Source: Candidatus Accumulibacter iunctus
Lineage (GTDB): Bacteria > Pseudomonadota > Gammaproteobacteria > Burkholderiales > Rhodocyclaceae
Direction of reading: 5' to 3'
NCBI GenBank assembly: GCA_002345025.1
Contig: DDUX01000168.1
Coordinates: forward strand, 1 to 6,181
Length of the DNA stretch: 6,181 nt
Positions 1 through 6,181 of this stretch are shown here, piece by piece (position 1 is the stretch's first letter; each line of letters starts with the position of its first letter). The notes under the pieces were generated by a model. The model ran no database searches. It was not told where the DNA came from and saw only the letters and a program-made list of their open reading frames with translations. Made by a program: the position numbers and the translations under genes.

Positions 1-584
1 ACGTCCAGCGCCGTCGTCGGCTCGTCGGCGATCAGCAGGCGCGGCTCGCCAGCCAGTGCCATGGCGATCATCACCCGCTGTTTCATGCCGCCCGAGAGCT
101 GGAACGGATACTCGCCGAGCCGCCGCGGCGCATCGGCGATACCCACCGCCGCCAGCAGTTCGAGTGCCGCCGCCTGCGCCGCCGCGCCGCGCAGCGCGCG
201 GTGCCGCGCCAGCACCTCGGCCATCTGCCGGCCGACGGTGAGAACCGGGTTGAGGCTCGTCGCGGGCTCCTGGAAGATCATCGCCATGCCGCCACCACGC
301 ACCGCGCGCATCTCCGACTCCGGCAGCCGCAACAGGTCGCGACCGCCGAACAGCACCTCGCCGGCGACGATCCTGCCCGCCGCCGGCAGCAGCCGCAGCA
401 GTGCCAGCGCCGTCGCCGACTTGCCGCAACCCGACTCGCCGAGCAGCGCCAGCGTCTCGCCGGCGGCCAGCCGGAGATCGATGCCATCCACCGCCGGCAA
501 CAGCGACCGCGCTTGCGCGAAGGCAACGCGCAACTGCCGGACCGCCAGCAGCTCTTCCCCGTGCAGGTTCTGCGGCGTGCTCAT
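1..584 (-). CDS. Oligopeptide/dipeptide ABC transporter ATPase, YejF/DppD-like, N-terminal part (partial, cut by window edge)
   Basis: Nucleotide-binding subunit that would hydrolyse ATP on the cytoplasmic face to drive the two permeases encoded just upstream. Reading leftward from ATG at 584-582 gives 194 complete codons, open to the edge. All N-terminal ABC motifs are present in order: Walker A GESGCGKS (residues 49-56), Q-loop MIFQEP (102-107) followed by TSLNP, which is typical of the peptide-importer (Dpp/Opp/Yej) ATPases, signature LSGGM (163-167), Walker B LLIADEP (183-189) with the catalytic Glu188, and the start of the D-loop (ALD, 192-194). The H-loop lies outside the window. The start overlaps the permease stop as ATGA, which implies translational coupling; no strong Shine-Dalgarno is seen. 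Gene order suggests YejF, a protein with two fused ATPase domains (about 530 residues in E. coli), but only part of the first domain is visible. A single-domain DppD-type protein followed by a DppF-type gene is equally possible. Confidence 0.93.
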   Translation of the reverse strand, partial: MSTPQNLHGEELLAVRQLRVAFAQARSLLPAVDGIDLRLAAGETLALLGESGCGKSATALALLRLLPAAGRIVAGEVLFGGRDLLRLPESEMRAVRGGGMAMIFQEPATSLNPVLTVGRQMAEVLARHRALRGAAAQAAALELLAAVGIADAPRRLGEYPFQLSGGMKQRVMIAMALAGEPRLLIADEPTTALD

Positions 585-2020
585 GGCGAACCCGCCAGAC
601 GCGGGTCGAAAGCATCACGGACGGCATCGGCGAAGAGATTCGCCGCCAGCACGAGCGAGAACATGAAGAAGAACGCCGCCGACAGCGACCACCAGACCAT
701 CGGCTCGCGCGCCAGTTCGAGGCGGGCATTGTTGATCATCGTGCCGAAGCTGATCATCGTCGGGTCGACGCCGATGCCGACGTAGGAAAGCACCGCCTCG
801 GCCAGCACCAGGCTGGAAAAATCCATCACCAGCGCGATGATGACGATGTGCATCAGGTTCGGCAGGATGTGGCGGCCGATGATGCGCAGGCTGGAAACGC
901 CGAAGGCCTGCGCCGCCTGGATGTACTCAAGTTCGCGCAGCTTCAGCGTCTCGCCGCGCAGCAGACGGCAAAGCCCGGTCCAGCTGGTGACGCCGAGGAT
1001 GAAGCAGAGTGCCAGCAGGCGCAGGTCGGCGCGTTCGGCGGCGGTGGCGAACCACTGCGGATGGGTGTCGATCAGCACCTGCATCATCAGCACCGCGGCG
1101 GCGATCAGCAGCACGCCCGGAATCGAACTCAGCGTGGTATACAGGTACTGGATGAGGTCGTCGACCCAGCCACGGAAGTAGCCGGCGAGAACGCCGAGCA
1201 GCACCGACAGCGGCAGCATCACCAGCGTCGTCACGAGGCCAATGACGAGCGCCGTGCGGACGCTCTTCAGCACCTGATAGAGCACGTCCTGACCGACCTT
1301 GTCGGTACCGAAGACATGGTAGTCGCCCGCCAGCAGCGCCACCGGCATGGCGAGCAGCAGCAGCGCGGCGAGCGCGCAGAGGACCGCGCTCCAGGCGAAA
1401 TCGCCGTCGCTGCGCCAGATTCGCTGCCCGGCCTGCCGCCAATCACTGCCCTGCGCGCGCGCGACGCCGCCGCAGACGGCGACCACGACCACCGCCCAGG
1501 TGAGCAGCGCCAGGCCCAGCGCCTGCAGCACACGGCCGGCGACATCGGCATCACGCCGCTCCTCGTCCGCCCCGAGGTGGGCACCGCCGTAGCGCAGACG
1601 CGGATGGTCGCGCGTCTGCTGCAGGCGGCCGTCGCTGCCGCGCACTTCGATCGTTTCCTTGGCGTGCGCGCGCGTCGCCAGCGGCGCCGAGTAGGTCTTC
1701 TCGTTGCGCGTGCGCAGCGGCGTCAGCAGCGCGTCGAGCAGCGACAGCACCTCGACCGCGTACACCGCCGGCTGCGCCGACGCCCCCTGCCCGCCGTCGG
1801 CCGCCAGACGCGGTCGATAATGCAGCGAATCGAGCAGACCGACGGCGGCGAAAGCTAGCAGCAGCGTCGCCGACGCCATTCCCGAGCGGCTGCGGCCGAC
1901 ACGCTGCCAGGCCGTGCGCCACAACGGATTGCGCGCCGACAGCCAGCCGAGCAGAATGGCTGCCAGCAGGAGCAGCCAGATCAGCACATCGGACCAGAGG
2001 ATGACGGGCAGGAAGGGCAT
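581..2020 (-). CDS. Peptide-type ABC transporter permease, YejE/DppC-like, with enlarged N-terminal region
   Basis: Second membrane subunit of the importer, 479 residues against about 340 for E. coli YejE. The C-terminal half is a standard binding-protein-dependent permease domain: a GTDKVGQDVLY element (238-248), five hydrophobic segments (about 254-281, 289-317, 333-352, 389-413, 442-463), an ATPase-contacting EAA loop around 366-388 (AAQAFGV, then HILPN) and the ending AVRDAFDPRL, shared with E. coli YejE. The N-terminal half is unusual: hydrophobic segments at about 12-29, 48-64, 164-187 and 208-231, with a polar 100-residue loop (65-163) containing EKTYSAPLAT. Arginine-rich stretches at 30-45 and 188-203 place those loops in the cytoplasm, so I infer an N-out, nine-segment topology. 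The ATG overlaps the previous stop as TGATG, which fixes the start. The same frame stays open upstream beneath the other permease, but that stretch is arginine-rich shadow sequence. Confidence 0.9.
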   Translation of the reverse strand: MPFLPVILWSDVLIWLLLLAAILLGWLSARNPLWRTAWQRVGRSRSGMASATLLLAFAAVGLLDSLHYRPRLAADGGQGASAQPAVYAVEVLSLLDALLTPLRTRNEKTYSAPLATRAHAKETIEVRGSDGRLQQTRDHPRLRYGGAHLGADEERRDADVAGRVLQALGLALLTWAVVVVAVCGGVARAQGSDWRQAGQRIWRSDGDFAWSAVLCALAALLLLAMPVALLAGDYHVFGTDKVGQDVLYQVLKSVRTALVIGLVTTLVMLPLSVLLGVLAGYFRGWVDDLIQYLYTTLSSIPGVLLIAAAVLMMQVLIDTHPQWFATAAERADLRLLALCFILGVTSWTGLCRLLRGETLKLRELEYIQAAQAFGVSSLRIIGRHILPNLMHIVIIALVMDFSSLVLAEAVLSYVGIGVDPTMISFGTMINNARLELAREPMVWWSLSAAFFFMFSLVLAANLFADAVRDAFDPRLAGSP

Positions 2021-2997
2021 CAGTTGAAGCGAATCCGCGGATCGACGAAGGTGTAGGAAAGGTCGGTGAGAATCAGCCCGGCGATGTAGAGCAGCGACCC
2101 GATGAAGACCATCGCCCGCACGACGGCGAAATCCTGCGCGTTGATCGCGTCGATGGTGTAACTGCCGAGACCGGGAATGCCAAAGAACGACTCGGTCAAC
2201 AGCGAGCCCATGAAGAGCAGCGGGATGACGACGACGACGCCGGTGAGGATCGGGATCAGCGCGTTGCGCAGCACGTGCCGGAACAGCACGGCGGCCTCGG
2301 CCAGCCCCTTGGCGCGTGCCGTGCGCACGTAGTCGCGGGCGATCTCCTCGATGAAGATCGTCCGGTACCAGCGTGTCGACGAGCCGATTCCCGAGACGAC
2401 GCCGATCAGCACCGGCAGGATGACGAACTTCCAGGCGTCGAGGCCGCCGCCGTAACCCGAGATCGGCACCAGCTTCCACAGCTTGCTGATCAGGTACTGG
2501 CCGCCGATGATGTAGAACAGCCCGGAAATCGACATCATCGCAACGCACAGCACGACCCCCCAGAAATCGAGGTAGGTGGCGCGGAAGAAGGTCAGCAGCA
2601 GGGCGAACGAGACGCTCACCAGCAGGCCGATGATGAAGGTCGGCAGCGCGATGGCCAGCGACGGACCCATGCGCGAGACGATCTCGCGCGCGATGTCGCG
2701 GCCATCCTCGGCGCGGCCGAAGTCGCCGACGAACATGCGCGCCGACTTGCTGAAGAAGATGGTCTCGGTGAGCATCGCGCCGCCGCTCGCCTCGTCGTTG
2801 AAGAACAGCGGCTTGTCGTAGCCACGTTCCGCCTTCCAGCGGTCGATCGCCTCCGGCGTCACGCGCTTGACGCCGAGTTGCATGCGCGCCATGTCGTCGG
2901 GCGTATTGACGACGAAGAACAGGGCAAAGGTGATGAGGTTCACGCCGATGAGGATCGGCAACGCATAGAGCAGACGACGAGCGATGTAGGCGAGCAT
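2020..2997 (-). CDS. Peptide-type ABC transporter permease, YejB/DppB-like
   Basis: First membrane subunit of the importer, 325 residues, a little shorter than E. coli YejB (about 364). It begins MLAYIARRLLYALPILIGVN, the usual first transmembrane helix of DppB/OppB/YejB permeases (about 9-30). An extracytoplasmic region (31-110) contains GYDKPLF and GDFGRA elements. Further hydrophobic segments lie at about 113-137, 146-165, 190-206, 248-272 and 295-315. The EAA loop that docks on the ATPase is at about 223-250 (YVRTARAKGL, then RHVLRNALIPI). The C-terminus LSYTFVDPRIRF closely resembles the YejB ending (SYTLVDPRI). The ATG at 2997-2995 is preceded by only a weak AGG at 3008-3006, eight bases upstream. 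The TGA stop shares one base with the next permease's ATG. Membership of the peptide/nickel permease family is certain; the YejB assignment rests on the C-terminus and gene order. Confidence 0.93.
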   Translation of the reverse strand: MLAYIARRLLYALPILIGVNLITFALFFVVNTPDDMARMQLGVKRVTPEAIDRWKAERGYDKPLFFNDEASGGAMLTETIFFSKSARMFVGDFGRAEDGRDIAREIVSRMGPSLAIALPTFIIGLLVSVSFALLLTFFRATYLDFWGVVLCVAMMSISGLFYIIGGQYLISKLWKLVPISGYGGGLDAWKFVILPVLIGVVSGIGSSTRWYRTIFIEEIARDYVRTARAKGLAEAAVLFRHVLRNALIPILTGVVVVIPLLFMGSLLTESFFGIPGLGSYTIDAINAQDFAVVRAMVFIGSLLYIAGLILTDLSYTFVDPRIRFN

Positions 2998-3074
2998 GGT
3001 CGGGGCCTAAGGCGCAGGCCGCCGCCGGCGGTTGCCGCCAGCGGCATGGCAGCAGGGTGGCAGCGCCTGTCGCA
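2998..3074 (-). promoter_or_regulatory. Intercistronic hairpin region between binding-protein and permease genes
   Basis: This is the only real gap in the leftward operon. In the transcript, GCCGCTGGCGG (3045-3035) can pair with CCGCCGGCGGC (3031-3021) around a 3-nt loop, giving an 11-bp stem with one central G-U pair. The opposite strand would have a C-A mismatch at that position, so the structure fits leftward RNA better. A smaller stem follows, GGCCT (3020-3016) with AGGCC (3008-3004), and it covers the only weak Shine-Dalgarno (AGG) of the permease gene. There is no U-tract, so this is not a classic intrinsic terminator. By analogy with known ABC operons such as malE-malF, such stems can protect the upstream mRNA and give more binding protein than permease. 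That role is inferred here. Confidence 0.55.
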
Positions 3075-5270
3075 TCAGCGGGCCGTCCCGCGTTCGCGAC
3101 GGCGATAGCCGATCGCCGCCGGCAGCACCAACACCAGCAGCAGCACGGCAAGCAGCGCCAGCGGCCAGAGCACCGGCCGGTTCCACTCCTGCCGCAGGCG
3201 CTGCCGTTCGGCGACGTCGATGCGCTGGTACTTGAGGATGTTGTTGCCGACATCAGTCGGCTTGCGGTTGTGCAGCCAGACTTGGCCCAGCGTGTAGCTC
3301 TTCGGATGAAAGCCGTAGATCCACGGCGCGTCGTGCTGCAGCAGCGCGATCGCCTGGCGGATGATCGCCAGCCGTTCGGCGCCGCGCGGTCCTTCGCTCT
3401 CGAGGTTTTTCATCTGTTCGAAGAGGCGGTCGAACTCCGGATTGGCGTAGTTCGAGGCGTTCTCGCCAGCCTTCGCCACCTTGCCCTCGCTGCCGGCGAG
3501 CAGGAAGAGGAAGTTCTCCGGATCCGGGTAGTCGGCGTTCCAGCCGAGATAATAGAGCTGCACCGCGCCCTTGCGGATCTTCTCCTGGAAGCGGTTGAAG
3601 TCGGTCGAGCGAACGACGAGCTGGATGTCGAGCCGGGCGAACTGCCGCGTCAGCCAGTCGAGCCGCGACTTCTCGCCCATGCCGCCGGTCGTCGTGTCGA
3701 GGTTGAGCACCAGCGGCTCGCCGCTGCTGGCGTTGCGCCCGTTCGGCCAGCCGGCCTCGGCCAGCAGCCGCTTCGCTTCCGCCAGCGGCTTGCGCTGCGC
3801 GCGCCCGTCGACCCAATCGTAGACGACCGGGTTGATTCCCTCGCGGCCATCGATGTAGCCGAAGATGCCGGGCGGCAGCGGGCTCGTCGCCGGGATGCCG
3901 CGACCGTTCATGAAGATCGAGACGAACTCCTCCTGATCGATGGCGATCGACAGCGCCTGCCGCAACTTCGTCGCCTGCTCGCCGAGCCCGCCGACGACCG
4001 GATCGAGCATGTTGAAACCCATGTAGAAGATCGACGCGCGCACACTCGTCAGCAGGCTGATCCCCTTGTCGCGCATCTCGTCGGAGAGCTGCACGTCACC
4101 GCCAACCGCCAGCCGCACCGCCTGGTCGAAGCTGTCGGACGAGATCCCCGAAGCATCGTAATAGCCCTGCAGGAACTTGTTCCAGTACGGGATGCTCTCC
4201 TTCTCGCGCGCGTACACCGCCTGCTCGATGAACGGCAGCGGCTTGCCGCAGTCGGCGAGCAGCCCGGCCGCCGCGTCACCCGGGTCGCCCTCACACGGAT
4301 AGGTCTCGCCGTGGAAGTTCGGGTTGCGCTCGAGCACCATGCGGCTGTTCGGATTGTTCTGCGTCAGCATGAATGGCCCGGTGCCGACCGGATACCAGTC
4401 GAGCGTCAGGTTCTTCTCCGCCATTCCCGGCTGGTGGTAGAAACGGTCGACCTCGCGCGGCACCGGCGCAAAGAACGGCATCGCCAGCCAGTACACGAAC
4501 TGCGGATATTTGCCGTGCAGGCTGATGCGGTAGGTATGGCGATCGACGCGGCTGACGCCGGCGAGCGGAAAGCGGTCGAGGTCGATCCAGGCGCTGGCCG
4601 GCAGCTTCTTCGCCTCCTCCTGCAGCGCCGCCCCCAACTCGCGCAGACCGACGATGCGCTCGGCCATCATGCTGAAGATCGGCGAATGCAGCCGCGGGTG
4701 CGCCAGCCGCTTGATCTCGTAGATGTAGTCGTCGGCGGTCAGCTCGCGGCTGCCGCTGTGCGCGAAGTCGCTGAGCTTCTCGATGCCGCGCAACTGCTCG
4801 CGGTCGCTCGCCTGGTACCGCGGCTCGCCGGCCGCATCCAGGGCGAAAGCCGGATGCGGCTGATAGCGGATTCCCGGGCGGATGCGGATCTCGTAGACGC
4901 TGACGGCGATCGCCGCCGCCGGCGCGTCGGCCGGCAGCTCGCGCCCGCCGGCGTCGAAGTAGCGTGGCACCGGCACCGCCTCGCTGGTCAGCGGAATCAG
5001 CGTATAGGGCCGCTTCAGGTAGTGGTACTGCAGCGGCGGCTCGTAGATCTGCGCCGTGAACGTGATCTCGTCCTCGGTGTAGGACTGCACCGGATCGAGA
5101 TGCTTGGGGCGCTCGGTGAACGCGGTATAGAGCACGTTGGCGCCGCGCTCCTCACCCGGGTAGGGGTCGTTCCATGCCGAGCCGCAGGCGCTCGCCACAA
5201 GGCCTGCCAGCAGCGGCACACACATCACGCACAGGTTACGACGCAGGCCGGAAAAGCGGAACACGTGCAA
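3075..5270 (-). CDS. ABC transporter substrate-binding protein, peptide/nickel family (SBP_bac_5, YejA-like), with C-terminal membrane anchor
   Basis: Extracytoplasmic receptor of the importer, 731 residues, longer than E. coli YejA (about 600). The N-terminus has positive residues (Arg5, Arg10, Arg11), a hydrophobic core (13-26) and a lipobox-like ASAC with Cys29, which suggests a lipoprotein. Family landmarks follow: ERPKHLDPVQSYTEDE near the mature N-terminus, DWYPVGTGPFML at about 291-302, an ALSIAIDQEEF region near 435-450 and GWNADYPDPENF at about 575-585. Unusually, a hydrophobic helix at about 699-722 is followed by RRRER, the pattern of a C-terminal transmembrane anchor with its tail in the cytoplasm. 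The start is uncertain. TTG at 5270-5268 is the first start after an in-frame TGA at 5282-5280; GTG at 5264-5262 is the alternative; ATG at 5225-5223 would remove the charged n-region. No Shine-Dalgarno is evident. The substrate is probably peptide-like but cannot be read from sequence. Confidence 0.92.
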   Translation of the reverse strand: MHVFRFSGLRRNLCVMCVPLLAGLVASACGSAWNDPYPGEERGANVLYTAFTERPKHLDPVQSYTEDEITFTAQIYEPPLQYHYLKRPYTLIPLTSEAVPVPRYFDAGGRELPADAPAAAIAVSVYEIRIRPGIRYQPHPAFALDAAGEPRYQASDREQLRGIEKLSDFAHSGSRELTADDYIYEIKRLAHPRLHSPIFSMMAERIVGLRELGAALQEEAKKLPASAWIDLDRFPLAGVSRVDRHTYRISLHGKYPQFVYWLAMPFFAPVPREVDRFYHQPGMAEKNLTLDWYPVGTGPFMLTQNNPNSRMVLERNPNFHGETYPCEGDPGDAAAGLLADCGKPLPFIEQAVYAREKESIPYWNKFLQGYYDASGISSDSFDQAVRLAVGGDVQLSDEMRDKGISLLTSVRASIFYMGFNMLDPVVGGLGEQATKLRQALSIAIDQEEFVSIFMNGRGIPATSPLPPGIFGYIDGREGINPVVYDWVDGRAQRKPLAEAKRLLAEAGWPNGRNASSGEPLVLNLDTTTGGMGEKSRLDWLTRQFARLDIQLVVRSTDFNRFQEKIRKGAVQLYYLGWNADYPDPENFLFLLAGSEGKVAKAGENASNYANPEFDRLFEQMKNLESEGPRGAERLAIIRQAIALLQHDAPWIYGFHPKSYTLGQVWLHNRKPTDVGNNILKYQRIDVAERQRLRQEWNRPVLWPLALLAVLLLVLVLPAAIGYRRRERGTAR

Positions 5271-5315
5271 GGATCTGGATCAAAAGAAGGGCCGATTCTG
5301 GCAGGTTTACCGTGT

Positions 5316-5339
5316 CGGCGCGACCGCTGAAGCGCGCCG
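5316..5339. repeat. Inverted repeat in the divergent intergenic region
   Basis: CGGCGCG (5316-5322) and CGCGCCG (5333-5339) are perfect inverted arms separated by 10 nt, with centres 17 bp apart. The repeat lies just upstream of the proposed fabI -35 element (5345-5350) and would fall in the 5' leader of a leftward transcript. It could be an operator half-site pair or an RNA stem. In DNA this GC-rich a 7-bp match may also be chance, so only the repeat itself is certain. Confidence 0.4.
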
Positions 5340-5344
5340 GACCG

Positions 5345-5372
5345 TTAGCCCTTGCAGCCTTGCGGCTATAAT
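5345..5372 (+). promoter_or_regulatory. Putative sigma-70 promoter of fabI
   Basis: A perfect consensus -10 hexamer TATAAT sits at 5367-5372. Sixteen bases upstream, TTAGCC (5345-5350) matches the -35 consensus at three of six positions, so recognition would depend mainly on the -10. Transcription would begin near 5379, giving a short leader of about 23 nt before the fabI ATG. The 16-bp spacer consists of two near-identical 8-bp units, CTTGCAGC and CTTGCGGC. Confidence 0.7.
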
Positions 5373-5387
5373 CGTGCCCTTGTCATC

Positions 5388-5392
5388 GGGAG
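5388..5392 (+). promoter_or_regulatory. fabI: Ribosome binding site of fabI
   Basis: GGGAG at 5388-5392 is a good Shine-Dalgarno, nine bases before the ATG at 5402. It supports that start, as does the canonical FabI N-terminus MGFLAGKRILITG. It is the only clear Shine-Dalgarno in the window. Confidence 0.8.
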
Positions 5393-5401
5393 TCATCGTC
5401 C

Positions 5402-6181
5402 ATGGGTTTTCTTGCCGGCAAACGCATCCTCATCACCGGCCTGCTGAGCAACCGCTCGATCGCCTACGGTATCGCGAAGGCGATGCACCGTGAGGGCGCG
5501 GAACTCGCATTCACGTACCAGAACGAACGTTTCCAGGAGCGCGTGGCGAAGATGGCCGCGGACTTCGGCAGCGCGCTCGTGTTCCCGCTCGACGTCCAGG
5601 ACGACGCCCAGATCGACGGCCTGTTTACCGCGCTCGGGCAGCACTGGGATGGCCTGGACGGGCTGGTGCATTCGATCGCCTACGCCCCGGGCGAGGCCTT
5701 GGAGGGCGACTTCCTCGACGGCCTGTCGCGTGACGCCTTTCGCGTCGCGCAGGAGATCAGCGCCTACAGCTTCCCCGCGCTGGCCAAGGCAGCGCGACCG
5801 ATGATGAAGGGACGCAAGGGGGCACTGCTCACGCTGTCCTACCTGGGTGCCGTGCGTACCATGCCCAACTACAACGTGATGGGCCTGGCCAAGGCCAGCC
5901 TCGAAGCCTCGGTGCGCTACCTGGCCGTCACCCTCGGCCCCGAAGGCACGCGTGCAAACGCCATCTCCGCCGGCCCGATCAAGACACTCGCAGCCTCCGG
6001 CATCGGCAGCTTCGGCAAGCTGCTCGCCTTCAACGAACACAACGCGCCGTTGCGCCGCAACGTGACCATCGACGAAGTCGGCAACACAGCCGCCTTCCTG
6101 TGCTCCGATCTCGCCAGCGGCATCACCGGCGAAGTCATGTATGTCGACGCCGGCTTCAACATCACCGCGCTCGGCAATCCT
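5402..6181 (+). CDS. fabI: Enoyl-[acyl-carrier-protein] reductase (NADH), FabI (3' end just outside window)
   Basis: Cytoplasmic enzyme of type II fatty acid synthesis. It reduces the trans-2 double bond of enoyl-ACP with NAD(P)H, completing each elongation cycle; it is the target of triclosan. The window holds 260 codons without a stop, and E. coli FabI has 262 residues, so only a few residues are missing. It is a short-chain dehydrogenase fold of the FabI subgroup: nucleotide-binding start GKRILITGLLSNRSIAYGIA (6-25), DV at 64-65, HSIAYAPGEAL (90-100), catalytic Tyr147 (LSYLG), Tyr157 and Lys164 (PNYNVMGLAK), then SAGPIKTLAASGI (189-201), the flexible substrate-binding loop, and GEVMYVDAGFN (243-253). 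These correspond to E. coli Tyr146, Tyr156 and Lys163. Ala93-Tyr94 replace E. coli Gly93-Phe94. The gene has its own promoter and Shine-Dalgarno and diverges from the transporter operon, with no obvious functional link to it. Confidence 0.97.
   Translation, partial: MGFLAGKRILITGLLSNRSIAYGIAKAMHREGAELAFTYQNERFQERVAKMAADFGSALVFPLDVQDDAQIDGLFTALGQHWDGLDGLVHSIAYAPGEALEGDFLDGLSRDAFRVAQEISAYSFPALAKAARPMMKGRKGALLTLSYLGAVRTMPNYNVMGLAKASLEASVRYLAVTLGPEGTRANAISAGPIKTLAASGIGSFGKLLAFNEHNAPLRRNVTIDEVGNTAAFLCSDLASGITGEVMYVDAGFNITALGNP

Noticed and set aside
401..1858. A 485-codon open frame on the + strand opposite the YejE-like permease and the ATPase start
   Set aside because: Composition is almost entirely Arg, Gln, His, Ala and Asp. 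It crosses two well-supported genes on the other strand and has no ribosome site or recognisable domain.
2998..3074. Intrinsic terminator between binding-protein and permease genes
   Set aside because: The GC-rich stem is not followed by a U-tract in the leftward RNA, and the downstream permease and ATPase genes need read-through from the same promoter.
2021..3253. Upstream extension of the YejE-like permease frame, suggesting an 890-residue fusion
   Set aside because: The extension is arginine-rich shadow sequence beneath the YejB-like gene. The true start is the ATG at 2020-2018, overlapping that gene's stop.
5220..5270. Possible twin-arginine (Tat) signal from Arg10-Arg11 in the binding protein
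   Set aside because: Only RRNL is present, without the Ser/Thr before or the Phe-Leu-Lys pattern after it. A lipoprotein signal ending at Cys29 fits better.
3057..5330. A 757-codon open frame on the + strand, antisense to the binding-protein gene and longer than it
   Set aside because: Its translation is a low-complexity run of Arg, Gln, His, Asp and Val with no family motifs, as expected opposite a GC-rich gene. The leftward frame has a signal peptide and clear SBP_bac_5 landmarks.
5393..6040. A 215-codon open frame antisense to fabI
   Set aside because: fabI has complete catalytic motifs, a promoter and a Shine-Dalgarno; the antisense frame shows no domain or ribosome site and fits the same GC-driven shadow pattern.

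Overview
The window is GC-rich, densely coding bacterial DNA. Its FabI resembles betaproteobacterial FabI proteins (GLLSNRSIAYGIAKA near the N-terminus, TLAASGIGSFGK later). The GC-biased codon use, with long open but non-coding antisense frames, fits the same group. A betaproteobacterium, perhaps Rhodocyclales, is my best guess, made by eye only.

Two transcription units diverge from a 131-bp intergenic region (5271-5401). The leftward unit fills about 85% of the window. It is a four-gene ABC importer operon of the oligopeptide/dipeptide class, ordered as in yejABEF: substrate-binding protein (5270-3075), YejB/DppB-type permease (2997-2020), YejE/DppC-type permease (2020-581) and the ATPase (584 to the window edge). 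The last three genes are translationally coupled: TGATG links the two permeases and ATGA links the second permease to the ATPase. The only gap, 77 nt between the binding-protein and first permease genes, holds a GC-rich hairpin. The rightward unit is fabI (enoyl-ACP reductase), with a consensus TATAAT -10 box and a good Shine-Dalgarno; it runs off the right edge within a few codons of its end.

The importer would work as follows. A membrane-tethered periplasmic receptor captures a peptide-like ligand and passes it to the two-permease channel, and the ATPase drives uptake. Specificity cannot be read from the sequence. Two features depart from the textbook family. The binding protein seems to have both an N-terminal lipoprotein signal and a C-terminal transmembrane anchor. 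The YejE-like permease has three extra hydrophobic segments and a roughly 100-residue extracytoplasmic loop. I see no mobile elements, CRISPR arrays, RNA genes or defence genes, and no wholly new system. The best leads are the double-anchored receptor with its enlarged permease, the intercistronic hairpin, the compact divergent control region, and a FabI residue change at a known triclosan-resistance position.
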